A program made the translations under genes and the position numbers. A stretch of 64,000 nucleotides of DNA, taken from positions 1-64,000 of the forward strand of contig CALKTD010000014.1 in NCBI GenBank assembly GCA_937997345.1. The letters are read 5' to 3'. Under the pieces are notes generated by a model. It saw only the letters and a program-made list of their open reading frames with translations, was not told the DNA's origin and searched no databases. This document shows, one piece after another, positions 24,967-33,779 of the stretch. The stretch comes from an uncultured Atopobium sp. GTDB lineage: Bacteria > Actinomycetota > Coriobacteriia > Coriobacteriales > Atopobiaceae. Each line of letters starts with the position of its first letter. The stretch's first letter is position 1.

Positions 24967-26352
24967 CTAAATATGCATTGATAATGCGTTCTTTTTTGCT
25001 CCGATATACGTAATAAAGAAATACACTACAAAACCAAAAAGTGTAAGTAATGCAACAGGCCAAATGCTTGGCTCGATGGCAGTTTGGAACATTTCTACGC
25101 TCATAAAACGAATAACATTAAGTCCAAAAATTGCATGAATCACGGTAAAAATACCCGGGAGCAAAAAATTACACAGTACGCCAGTAAGCAAACTTTTTGA
25201 AAGTATTTCTCGAGAAGCCCCTAATTCATACAGCTTGTAATACCTCTCTTTATTGTCTGCAGCAAGCGAAAGCTGTTGAACTGCCAAAATGACGGAAGAA
25301 AATACAAGTAACACAACCGCATAAAAAGAGCAGGTGAATACAATAACGCCAAAAGGTCCAGAAACATCCGAAGCACTCATATCCTGTGAAGAAATTACCT
25401 CAAAAATTTGGGTGCGAAGAACAACGGCAAAGACAAACATGCACATACCTACAGAAGATAGGGCTGCTGAACACGTCATAGCTTTAGAAGCGTTGCGTGC
25501 GACACCTTCAGCTTGACGCACAGAAAATGCGGTTAACCCTCGATACCATATACCTGGAATTTTCTTAAGAATGCGTGGAAGTAACACAAGTGTTGAACGG
25601 AATACAAAAAATGATCCAAAAATGGCACAGGCACCAAAAGGAATCATAAAACCAATAAAGGCAAACGGAGCCTGAGCGCACACAACATAAACAATTGCCA
25701 GCAACAAAACACCTATACATGCATCAAAGATTGCTCGTGAAATTGAAAGTGGTTTTGATGAATCATTTTCTTTTTTTGCAGACATCATCTGCAATAACGT
25801 AGACTTCTTTAAAATGCGCTTACTACCCCGAGAGAGCACGAACATCGTTATAAAAAATATTATTGTTGTCACAATGGCACCCAATGGAGAAGCAACAACA
25901 ACAAATTTCATTGGTAGGGCGTATGACCAGCTTACAATCATTTCTACAAACGGCGAAATAGCAATACCTACTACAATTCCACCAATGAGGGCACTTCCTG
26001 AAACCAGAATAGTTTCATATCGCAATATGCTAATGACATCTTTCTTTTCAAGACCCGCAAACTCATAGAGAGCAAATTCAGGAAGACGTCGACGAATCAA
26101 AAATTTATTTGCGTATGACGTAACATTCAAAAACACCAAAAAAGGCAAAATGCCAAATGCTAGGCTGTAATTTGCCTCCGCAACAAAAAGTGAACGGACC
26201 GATTCGTCATTCACCAAGGCAAACAAATAATCCCCAGATGCTGCATATGAATACATAAGGCAGGCACCCGTTGCCAATGCAGCAAAATAAACCCCAAAGT
26301 CGCTAAGATTACGGCGTACATTTCCAACTGCGATTTTTGTTAACAAATTCAT
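24967..26352 (-). CDS. FtsX-like ABC transporter permease, no adjacent ATPase
   Basis: Integral membrane protein of 461 residues with about eight to ten hydrophobic segments and FtsX/MacB-type permease domains. The N-terminal KIAVGNVRRNLSDFGVYFAALATGACLMYSY and the region RRLPEFALYEFAGLEKKDVISILRYETI resemble the BceB/antimicrobial-peptide exporter permeases, and the later KERYYKLYELGASREILSKSLL is the matching second-domain motif. It is shorter than BceB (about 650) and appears to lack the large extracellular domain. No ATPase gene lies beside it: upstream is a tRNA and downstream is rph. It may use an ATPase encoded elsewhere. Confidence 0.8.
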   Translation of the reverse strand: MNLLTKIAVGNVRRNLSDFGVYFAALATGACLMYSYAASGDYLFALVNDESVRSLFVAEANYSLAFGILPFLVFLNVTSYANKFLIRRRLPEFALYEFAGLEKKDVISILRYETILVSGSALIGGIVVGIAISPFVEMIVSWSYALPMKFVVVASPLGAIVTTIIFFITMFVLSRGSKRILKKSTLLQMMSAKKENDSSKPLSISRAIFDACIGVLLLAIVYVVCAQAPFAFIGFMIPFGACAIFGSFFVFRSTLVLLPRILKKIPGIWYRGLTAFSVRQAEGVARNASKAMTCSAALSSVGMCMFVFAVVLRTQIFEVISSQDMSASDVSGPFGVIVFTCSFYAVVLLVFSSVILAVQQLSLAADNKERYYKLYELGASREILSKSLLTGVLCNFLLPGIFTVIHAIFGLNVIRFMSVEMFQTAIEPSIWPVALLTLFGFVVYFFITYIGAKKNALSMHI

Positions 26353-26534
26353 AGTATGTTGCCCTTACTCTGTTGGCTTTAACAACATCGTCTTTATATT
26401 TATTTGCATTTTTATAATGTGCCACATACCTAATTGATACCATCGAACAAACTTACAAAAAGGTGACGATTTTATAAGAAAAAGAGCAGTCGATAAGAAA
26501 AAAACGGCACCCGAAGGTGCCGCATGAAATTCTA

Positions 26535-26610
26535 TGGTGGGCGATGAGAGATTTGAACTCCCGGCCTTGTGCGTGTAAAGCACCTGCGCTAGCCACTGCG
26601 CCAATCGCCC
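26535..26610 (-). tRNA. tRNA-Val (anticodon TAC)
   Basis: Minus-strand reading: acceptor GGGCGAT pairs with ATCGCCC, D arm GGCGCAGTGGCTAGCGC, anticodon loop TTTACAC (anticodon TAC), T arm GAGTTCAAATCTC, encoded CCA at the 3' end. Confidence 0.95.
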
Positions 26611-26656
26611 ATGACTGTAGAAGTTTATCACAGGTTTTGTAGTTCTCAGACGGCAA

Positions 26657-28036
26657 TCATAAATTCAACGCTTTCATTTGTTCTACTTCTGCACGAACCG
26701 ACACGCCATCCAATTTGGCCAATGGTGTTGACGTACGTTTTGCGAGAGCACACGCTGTACCCATAGCATCTCCCATATCGGTCACTGTTGGAATAATGCG
26801 AACGCTTGCCTGCATCAAAAAAGTCGTAGAGATACAGCGGCCAATAACACCCAAGTTGCTGATATGTTTGGTAACCATTGAACGGAATGGAATCTCGTAA
26901 TAGTCACCTTGTTTGTACGTATTTTTATGGAAGAGCCCACCCTTATTGGAGTGAACATCAATGTACCAATCACCGCGAACAAGACCATCATCAAATCGAG
27001 CTTGGTTAACGTAGTCCCCTTCAGTCAGCATTACCTGGCCTTCAACACGCCAGCTCTCACGGACGCCCAAAAGTGAAGCCTGCTCCATAAGGTAGCTTTG
27101 CTCAAATCCAGGCATCATACGCTGCAGGAAGGTAACGAGCCGGCGAATGCGAGCGTGAGCTTCAATCGTTGCATTGGAACGTGCAGCTCCCGTAGTGTTT
27201 GTACGCATACTTGCAATATGTGGGCAGTTTAATGCCATGCAACCTGGTTTTCCGGGAAGCGAGAAGATTTGGTAGTAACGCAAGTCCTCTTCTTCAAGAA
27301 TACCTGCTTCAATTCCCTCGCGGAACTTTGGCTCCAGCTTAAAATTTTTACCCGCAACCATTGCGGACTCAAAGAAATATCCATCAACTAATGGTGAGAA
27401 ATGATCATCCAGCGAGAGCACGTAATCCCTATAGCGCTCAACATCAATACCGCCCATGGTAAAACGCAGGCTGCAAACCTGATTAATGCCATCCTTATCA
27501 CCAGCTGCAACTGGTACGCCAGCAGCTCTGGACAAAACCGCATCACCAGATGCATCAATCCACGTTTGGGCGGCTACTGCAATCAGGCCCTCGGTTGAAG
27601 CAAGAATAGCGTGCGTGATGGTTTTCTCGCCATCAGAATCAGATAGAACTACAGCTACAAGAGACGTATCGTAAAGAACTTGACCGTCCTTAGCAGCATA
27701 AAGCTGCTCATATACTTCTCCCAAGCGCTCAGGAGCAAACCAAATCATGGTAGTGTAATTATCACGCGTAGCGTCACCTGAAGCCAAGAGCTGCTGCTCG
27801 ATGGCAGAAAGAACTGGCAGATGGCGCACATACGACGGCATCATAGGGCACACAAGTGCTCGTGTGGCAGAGCCTCCAAGCAAATTTGACTTGTCCACAA
27901 TGAGCGTAGAAAGACCCTCGTTTACGCAGCGAATTCCACAGGAAGAACCAGAAACACCGCCGCCAATGATGACTACATCAAAACTTCCAACAACAGGAAT
28001 CTGTAGGTTGTTCCAGGTAATCTCTTTATGATTCAT
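26657..28036 (-). CDS. FAD-dependent oxidoreductase (FAD_oxidored type)
   Basis: Flavoprotein of 459 residues. The N-terminal dinucleotide motif is FDVVIIGGGVSGSSCGIRCVNEGLSTLIVDKSN, followed by LLGGSATRALVCPMMPS. A second FAD-binding element lies near TWIDASGDAVLSRAAGVP, and the C-terminal GVIGRCISTTFLMQASVRIIPTVTDMGDAMGTACALA is typical of the FAD_oxidored group. The start is ATG 28036 after AGGAGGAAACA. It overlaps the preceding HExxH gene by 11 bases, so both belong to one transcript. Substrate unknown; by context it may oxidise a product of the hydantoinase-like enzyme. Confidence 0.88.
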   Translation of the reverse strand: MNHKEITWNNLQIPVVGSFDVVIIGGGVSGSSCGIRCVNEGLSTLIVDKSNLLGGSATRALVCPMMPSYVRHLPVLSAIEQQLLASGDATRDNYTTMIWFAPERLGEVYEQLYAAKDGQVLYDTSLVAVVLSDSDGEKTITHAILASTEGLIAVAAQTWIDASGDAVLSRAAGVPVAAGDKDGINQVCSLRFTMGGIDVERYRDYVLSLDDHFSPLVDGYFFESAMVAGKNFKLEPKFREGIEAGILEEEDLRYYQIFSLPGKPGCMALNCPHIASMRTNTTGAARSNATIEAHARIRRLVTFLQRMMPGFEQSYLMEQASLLGVRESWRVEGQVMLTEGDYVNQARFDDGLVRGDWYIDVHSNKGGLFHKNTYKQGDYYEIPFRSMVTKHISNLGVIGRCISTTFLMQASVRIIPTVTDMGDAMGTACALAKRTSTPLAKLDGVSVRAEVEQMKALNL

Positions 28037-28661
28037 TGTTTCCTCCTGTGTCAGAAACGTTATGTAGCAATCCGTAATAAGTATTGGTAAACGCATGTGC
28101 TGCAATTTCAGATAATGCGTGAATGCCTGTTTTTCCCAGCTTTAAAGGACCAATAGTAATAAGCGGAACAGTGTACTCTTTGCTTGTTAATCCAAGCTGG
28201 GTTGTCTCCAAAACATGAAAAAACTCATGCATCAGAATGAGGTTTTGAGCTTCATGCGGCTCAATTTGATTTTGTTTTGCCCACAGCTCACATGGCTGCT
28301 CATAGAGCGTGATTTCTTTTGTACCAGAAACATAATCGCTGAAATAGCGCTGGTTTCCATAAACACAATCAATATCTTTTTTGATAATTGTCATGCCTGC
28401 ATCTTTGCAGATTTTAAAGAAATCACTTTGACCGTTTGATTCTTCAAACACCATATGCGCAGCACGCTCACCTTTTGACCAAGCCAAATCAATCACGTGC
28501 TCTTTATCCTCTTCAGGAATCCGAGCAACAAAGCGATCCCACGAGAGCTCTTTAAGTGCAAGCTCACGAGTTGGAAACGGAAACCGTGAAGCAGAGCCAA
28601 CATTAGACTCCGCTTCAAGGTTCACCGATTTTCTCGCTAAAGTGTGATCTGTGGTTTGCAT
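28026..28661 (-). CDS. HExxH-containing protein of unknown family
   Basis: The 211-residue protein carries LILMHEFFHVLETTQLGLTSKEY, an HExxH zinc-site motif at about residues 145-149, with a possible third ligand in ALSEIAAHAF about 40 residues later. That spacing fits gluzincin-type metallopeptidases or IrrE/ImmA-like proteins. No signal peptide is seen, so it is cytoplasmic. It begins 6 bases after the hydantoinase-like gene and overlaps the oxidoreductase gene, so it is a stable member of the operon. Whether it cleaves peptides or another amide bond is not known. Confidence 0.75.
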   Translation of the reverse strand: MQTTDHTLARKSVNLEAESNVGSASRFPFPTRELALKELSWDRFVARIPEEDKEHVIDLAWSKGERAAHMVFEESNGQSDFFKICKDAGMTIIKKDIDCVYGNQRYFSDYVSGTKEITLYEQPCELWAKQNQIEPHEAQNLILMHEFFHVLETTQLGLTSKEYTVPLITIGPLKLGKTGIHALSEIAAHAFTNTYYGLLHNVSDTGGNNES

Positions 28662-28667
28662 GTGAGT

Positions 28668-30815
28668 TTAATCGCCCAAGCGAAGTGTAGCAGCGATAAT
28701 AACAGGCTCGTCGGACGGATAACCGCCCAACTCCACTGACGCAAGGCTCAAAATCTGCTCAAGCGAAGTCATTCCTGACAGATCGATGATGCGCTTGCCA
28801 ACCACAACATAAACGTTTGGCAGATTAGCTCCGCCGTCGTTGTATACGGTCAAGTCCTCTACCAGGGCTGTTACTCCCTTGCGCCAAGAACTAATGGTCT
28901 CTTGGAGCACGTCGGCATTAGGACGCTGAAGTCTAATAACGCCCTCGGAATCAATAAGACGAAGAGCAGTGCGTTTCTTGATGAGAAGACCAAAGAGCTT
29001 CTTTTCTGTAGTGGTTGCGGTGTAGGCAAAGAGCTCGGAAGAATGAGCAACCTCAGAAACGTTATCTGCACCCTCGCCAAGGTTCTCTACTACAAGTTTC
29101 TTAAGCTCATCTGCGCTCAGGCGTGTAGCATTAACGTCTTTACTGCGCAGCTCAGTAGCACCAACAGCAATTGCGCGGACAACGTGGCGCTGAGTATCCA
29201 CCTCAACAGTAACCTCAACGGTTCCAGGAGCTGCACCCATCTTGATAGCACGAGCTTCTGCCTCACGCCTAACGCTGACAATATCATCGTCGGTTGGGTT
29301 GGTAACACTGCGCTCAACCATGTCACGAACCATAGCAAGAGCAACGCCAATAGTTGAGATAACAGGAGCGTTTTTAGCAATGTGGAACGTGTGACCCATG
29401 GTCTTTGCCAAGTGTGGCACAACAGTTGAGGCACCACCGCCACCGCCAACATAAACAGTTGTGCGAGGATCCATGCCGTAGTCTTTCATAAGCTGTTCTG
29501 CTACAGCACCGTTCTTCTTTGCGGCAAAAGCAAGAACCTGGGCTGCTGCCTCTTCAACACTCATGCCCATATTTGCTGCAAGAGGAGCCCATGCCGCACG
29601 AGCAGCCTCAACGGAACCACGTGCGTAATCACCCTCAGGAACAAAGCCTGCAAGGTTTGCAGCGCCAGCCATAGTCAAACAAACGCGAAGACCGCCATCA
29701 CACTTAATAGCTGCGTACTCAGGATCTCCATCCATAGGACGAACAGCAACTAGACGTGGGTTCACAATCTTTTCTGCGTCCGTGTAAACCTCGTAATCCA
29801 GGTTAGCAATGTGAGCAGAACGAGGTCCCACATCAACAGCCTTGCCATCAGAAATCTGCACCATAGAACCGCCACCAATACCAACAGTTCTGACATCCAG
29901 TGACGAGAGGTACGTCTTGTGACCACCAACTTCTGCGTACTTAACCATAACCTTACCGTCTTTAACGCAAGAGATATCGGTAGAAGTACCACCAACCTCA
30001 AAGAATAGGCCATCGGTAAGTTTCTCGTACATCAAAGCGCCAGCTACACCAGCTGCAGGACCAGAAAGAATAGTCAAAATTGGACGGTGGCGTACCTCAT
30101 CAACAGTCATAACACCGCCGTCGCAGCGCATAACCATAAGTGGAGACTCAATACCAGCCTCGCGAATACTCTTATCGGTCATGTTTGCGGCTTCAAGCAT
30201 CTTTGGCATGATGGAAGCGTTAACAACTGCTGTACGAGTACGGATAGCTAGGCCGTAAAGCTTAGAAATGTCATTTGTGGCTGTAGCAGGAAGTTCTCTA
30301 TCAGAGCACTCTGCAATAACAGCATTCTCGTTAGTTGGATCGTCTACGCTAAATGCCTCAGCAGCAACATAAGAAGTTGAACCATCCGAGAAAAGCTGCT
30401 CAATTGCGCTCTTAATGCCATCTTCAACATCAGAAGAGGTATCTACAAAAGCATTTTTGGTACGCAGGAATTTACCGGCAGCAAGTTCAATATCGCCAAC
30501 GTTGGTATCACTCTTGCTCTTAGCTCCTTGAAGGCCGCTACCAAGCGTTACGATACCAACCTGTGCAACATCACCCTCAAGCAGGGCATTTGTTGCCTGG
30601 GTAGTACCGTGAGCAATAAAGACAACATCTTCAGGCTTAATGTTGTGCTGCTCCATAACACCATGAAGTACCTGCACAATACCTGCAGCAACACCTGCTT
30701 CAGCAGTATGCGTGGTAGGTGTTTTAACCGTGCCGATAATTTCGTACGTATCATTGTCGATGGCAACAGCATCAGTAAATGTTCCGCCAACGTCGATTCC
30801 AATACGAACTTTCAC
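28668..30815 (-). CDS. hydantoinase/oxoprolinase family protein (HydA-like)
   Basis: ATP-dependent cyclic amide hydrolase family of actin-like fold, 715 residues. Motifs: KVRIGIDVGGTFTDAVAIDND at the very start, FIAHGTTQATNALLEGDVAQVGIVTLG, VMRCDGGVMTVDE, ILSGPAAGVAGALM, and FEVGGTSTDISCVKDG. The start is GTG 30815, supported by GAGGAGGAAAC directly upstream; an in-frame start 9 codons earlier lacks such a site. HydA-like proteins normally act with a HydB partner, but none is encoded here. Neighbours are a permease upstream and the HExxH and FAD proteins downstream. The substrate may be a hydantoin, oxoproline or similar ring. Confidence 0.9.
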   Translation of the reverse strand: MKVRIGIDVGGTFTDAVAIDNDTYEIIGTVKTPTTHTAEAGVAAGIVQVLHGVMEQHNIKPEDVVFIAHGTTQATNALLEGDVAQVGIVTLGSGLQGAKSKSDTNVGDIELAAGKFLRTKNAFVDTSSDVEDGIKSAIEQLFSDGSTSYVAAEAFSVDDPTNENAVIAECSDRELPATATNDISKLYGLAIRTRTAVVNASIMPKMLEAANMTDKSIREAGIESPLMVMRCDGGVMTVDEVRHRPILTILSGPAAGVAGALMYEKLTDGLFFEVGGTSTDISCVKDGKVMVKYAEVGGHKTYLSSLDVRTVGIGGGSMVQISDGKAVDVGPRSAHIANLDYEVYTDAEKIVNPRLVAVRPMDGDPEYAAIKCDGGLRVCLTMAGAANLAGFVPEGDYARGSVEAARAAWAPLAANMGMSVEEAAAQVLAFAAKKNGAVAEQLMKDYGMDPRTTVYVGGGGGASTVVPHLAKTMGHTFHIAKNAPVISTIGVALAMVRDMVERSVTNPTDDDIVSVRREAEARAIKMGAAPGTVEVTVEVDTQRHVVRAIAVGATELRSKDVNATRLSADELKKLVVENLGEGADNVSEVAHSSELFAYTATTTEKKLFGLLIKKRTALRLIDSEGVIRLQRPNADVLQETISSWRKGVTALVEDLTVYNDGGANLPNVYVVVGKRIIDLSGMTSLEQILSLASVELGGYPSDEPVIIAATLRLGD

Positions 30816-30863
30816 GTTTCCTCCTCGATTTACAGCACTCAATCAGCTGCAAAGATAAAACAA

Positions 30864-30897
30864 GGCGAGAAGACCACAACAAGAGGGTCTTCTCGCC
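30864..30897 (-). terminator. hairpin between transporter and hydantoinase-like genes
   Basis: A perfect 12-bp stem (GGCGAGAAGACC and its complement) around 10 bases, followed on the minus strand by TTGTTTTATC. Both arms contain the over-represented octamer. Probably a partial terminator within the operon. Confidence 0.8.
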
Positions 30898-30910
30898 CCA
30901 AGGTCAGAAC

Positions 30911-32212
30911 TTAGAAGTACAGAACACCAGACAGAATTACACCAAAGATGGAAACTACCCAGAGGTAAGGAAGCATCTTACGAGTAACGGTATTGACGTC
31001 AACCTCGCAGAAGTTTGCAGTCCAAACGTTCTGAGTGTTGGTTGGGTCGCCACCTGCCTGGATGCGCTCTGCAGCCAGGAATGCACCCATGACAGCAAGA
31101 GGATTCAGAGTGTTCAGGCCAATGATAAGAGCTGCGATACCAGAGCCAAGTCCAAACATATTCATAGGTCCACGATACAGAGCCAGTGGCGAGAGGACCG
31201 CAAAGAAGATGATGTATGCAATAAGGTTCTGTGGCATGATACCAAGTAGGAATGGGTTAAGAACTGCCTTAACCGTTGGGTTGGTAACTGCAAGGTAAAG
31301 GATACCAATGCCAACCATCAGGATAATTGCAGGACCAGCGTCGGTTACACCGTCATAGCAGGTCTTTGCAAGAAGGTTCATTGCCTTGCTAAAGCTCTTA
31401 GAGGTAAACAGTAGGCACCACAGAATACCAACGGTAAATGCTGGGGTAACAGGAACCTTCAAGAAAGCAACAAGCACAATAGGAATCAGTGGAGTCAGCA
31501 TTGCAAGACCACCGGTAACACCGGTGAGCTGCTTGGAGTTGCTCTGCTCAGCAACTGGAGCGCTGAAGGCAAACTTAATGCCGTTGCGCTTGAACTCAAC
31601 AACAATCATGATCAAAGTTGCAATACCAGTTGCAACAGCCAGATACACCTCAAAGCCCTGAACCTGAGCAATATCGAGGTTGAAGAGCTTCGCGAATGTT
31701 GTCCAGTTAGCAATATTGAGTGCCAGACCAGTGGTAAAGGACATCAAAAAGATACATGCTGCGCTAGCTGCAGGAACACCAACAGAAATCAAAATTGGCA
31801 GGACGATTGAGCCAACCATGATGATGGATCCCAAGCCAGAAAGTGTAGTAAAGAGGACAGCCACTGCAATAGACATAATCAAGGTGATTACCAGGGGCTT
31901 ATCGCCACCAAGCTCTGCGCTCTTCTTGATAATTGTCTCGGTAACACCAGTCTTGTTCATAAGCTGACCCAACCATGCACCAAAAATAACGGCCATGATT
32001 GCGGCGCCCATACGAACGGTACCAGCCTCAAATACTGATGTCAGCCAGCCAATTTCTTTTCCGTCGCCGTCTTTTCCAAACATTGGAACGCCCGCGATGA
32101 CACAAATCAAAATGGCCATCAGTGGCAGGGCAAGCAGAGTTGGGATCTTCTTAGTCATCATCAATGCAGCTACAGCCACAAAGACCAAGAGGATCAAAAT
32201 ACCCTGAACCAT
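30911..32212 (-). CDS. ion-transporter-superfamily permease (GntP/CitM/DcuC-like)
   Basis: A 433-residue membrane protein with about 11-12 hydrophobic segments. It begins VQGILILLVFVAVAALMMTKKIPTLLALPLMAI and contains GTVRMGAAIMAVIFGAWLGQLMNKTGVTETIIKKSAEL and FTTLSGLGSIIMVGSIVLPIL, the layout of gluconate/citrate-type carriers. Ends with RKMLPYLWVVSIFGVILSGVLYF. The ATG follows AAGGAGGAAAC. Located between a ROK-type regulator and the hydantoinase-like gene, it is the likely importer of that enzyme's substrate. The subfamily is uncertain. Confidence 0.82.
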   Translation of the reverse strand: MVQGILILLVFVAVAALMMTKKIPTLLALPLMAILICVIAGVPMFGKDGDGKEIGWLTSVFEAGTVRMGAAIMAVIFGAWLGQLMNKTGVTETIIKKSAELGGDKPLVITLIMSIAVAVLFTTLSGLGSIIMVGSIVLPILISVGVPAASAACIFLMSFTTGLALNIANWTTFAKLFNLDIAQVQGFEVYLAVATGIATLIMIVVEFKRNGIKFAFSAPVAEQSNSKQLTGVTGGLAMLTPLIPIVLVAFLKVPVTPAFTVGILWCLLFTSKSFSKAMNLLAKTCYDGVTDAGPAIILMVGIGILYLAVTNPTVKAVLNPFLLGIMPQNLIAYIIFFAVLSPLALYRGPMNMFGLGSGIAALIIGLNTLNPLAVMGAFLAAERIQAGGDPTNTQNVWTANFCEVDVNTVTRKMLPYLWVVSIFGVILSGVLYF

Positions 32213-32387
32213 GTTTCCTCCTTAGGAACACATTGTTTGATAGCAAATGCAGCTATCTCTCCTTCAAACAACCTACACGTACTTCTATTGATGCATGAGC
32301 ACCATGTTGACGACTTTGATGAGCAGACAAAGTCGAGAAACACCTTTGTTCCAGCGCAGCTCATAGCGTACTACTCCCCTACAGCTA

Positions 32388-32475
32388 CCTTGCTGGTTTC
32401 CCGCACAAACCTTTCTGGTTTCTTGCGCAAACCTTGCTGGTTTCTTGCGCAAACCTTGCTGGCTTCCTGTACGTA
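32388..32475. repeat. 22-bp tandem repeat, four units
   Basis: Four adjacent 22-bp units (32388, 32410, 32432, 32454), the middle two nearly identical. Each better copy contains the palindrome TTGCGCAA. They lie upstream of the transporter gene, spaced two helical turns apart. Confidence 0.85.
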
Positions 32476-32499
32476 ACCTGCGTAAGTCTTACCGACTTA

Positions 32500-33561
32500 C
32501 TACGTAGAACTTACTGGATGCCAACCAGAAACAAGCACCCGTTTCCAAAGCTGGACAGTTTCTGGACAAAGACAAGCAAACCTTAGGGCAGAAACAGCAT
32601 CCCTTAGTAAATTTCTTGAAGTCATTCTTGTTACGATCAGTTTTGGAAATGCTTCAAACTGAGCAAATTTTTGTACCAAAAACGCAGGAGTAGACAACAT
32701 CTTATTTAGCGTATCTTCCTTAACCAAAGAAGTAGAAATCTCTTCTTCGGGCACAGACACAACCACAGCATCAAGAGAAAATAGACTCTGAACCGTGCTG
32801 ATAAGGTTCATTAACTTATCAAGCTGCAGGCCATCTACACTCACAAGCTGCTGAGTAACGTCTGCATTTAATCCTTCTTTCATAGGAAGAGGGGTGTTAT
32901 TACTGACAACTTGAGCTACAACTCGAGTTCCAAATGAAAGATGCAAATATGAAGAAACATCCTCAATGTTGTTTGAGCCCTCTACTTGAGAAAGAGCAAA
33001 ATCACTCTGCTCAAACTGCTTCACCACTACTCTGAAGGCACTCTCTAACGCTTGTACCAGGGAAATTGTTGCCGAATCATGACCTGTCGAATACATGACG
33101 GAAAGCTCTGATTCAAGCACATCGCCCTCAAGCAGAACTCCAATCCCTTTAAGAATTGCGCCATCAACAATAAGCCTTGTAAGAGCGGCTTTAACGCCTT
33201 CAAGTAGAGTTTCTCCCGAAGGAGCTTCTTCTGACAACGTGGTGCGAGCGTACTCGTTAAGCGCCATGTCAACGAACACAAGTTCCTGACTTTGACGAGA
33301 AACCCTAACAAGTCCCAAGAGACCAAACTCTGGAGCAAGTCGCAGAAGTGTCTTTGATCTACCAGCGGTTACTACGCGCTCTGAGCTTTCTTCAACCATT
33401 TTTGACTGAAGCAAATCTTGAACAATAGTAGTAACGGTACTAGGAGAAAGAGATAATTCACGCGCCAATTCAACACGAGACAGAGCGTTTTTCTCGCACA
33501 ATGCTTTAATAACGGCACGTTTATTGGAATATGCAATGTCTTTAGTGCTGACAATCGACAT
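32500..33561 (-). CDS. ROK-type transcriptional regulator with degenerate sugar-kinase domain
   Basis: A 353-residue repressor-like protein. The N-terminal winged helix (about 10-70) is typical of NagC/XylR regulators: NKRAVIKALCEKNALSRVELARELSLSPSTVTTIVQDLL, then TAGRSKTLLRL. The rest aligns in layout with a ROK domain, but I do not see the glycine-rich ATP loop or the zinc-binding Cys motif. The ligand site may therefore have changed. The start follows GAGGAGGG. A perfect palindrome 36-58 bases upstream suggests autoregulation. It sits at the head of the transporter-hydantoinase cluster and is the obvious local regulator. Confidence 0.85.
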   Translation of the reverse strand: MSIVSTKDIAYSNKRAVIKALCEKNALSRVELARELSLSPSTVTTIVQDLLQSKMVEESSERVVTAGRSKTLLRLAPEFGLLGLVRVSRQSQELVFVDMALNEYARTTLSEEAPSGETLLEGVKAALTRLIVDGAILKGIGVLLEGDVLESELSVMYSTGHDSATISLVQALESAFRVVVKQFEQSDFALSQVEGSNNIEDVSSYLHLSFGTRVVAQVVSNNTPLPMKEGLNADVTQQLVSVDGLQLDKLMNLISTVQSLFSLDAVVVSVPEEEISTSLVKEDTLNKMLSTPAFLVQKFAQFEAFPKLIVTRMTSRNLLRDAVSALRFACLCPETVQLWKRVLVSGWHPVSST

Positions 33562-33596
33562 ATGTGTTCCCTCCTCTCGATTTCTGTCTGTACTAC

Positions 33597-33619
33597 CTTA
33601 TTTCGACTCTCGAAATAAG
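33597..33619. promoter_or_regulatory. palindromic operator candidate upstream of the ROK regulator
   Basis: Perfect 10-bp arms (CTTATTTCGA and its complement) around CTC. The TTTCG...CGAAA form resembles NagC/Mlc-type sites. Confidence 0.6.
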
Positions 33620-33779
33620 TCCATCAAACTTAGAAAGGAACGGGACTAACGGTATGAAATTATCGCCAAATGGTCATGTCAAACTATTTGGTAAACGGCG
33701 TTCGCGCTGCGTGATGGCTTAGCGCTCGGCAGCGGTCTTTTTACGCAGCCCTTACGCCAAGCCTTTTTACGCCAGACTC

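Noticed and set aside
30815..30842. Earlier start of the hydantoinase-like gene
   Set aside because: The in-frame upstream codons contain the GAGGAGGAAAC ribosome site itself; GTG at 30815 fits better.
32388..32475. CRISPR array
   Set aside because: Units of 22 bp are directly adjacent without spacers; this is a plain tandem repeat.
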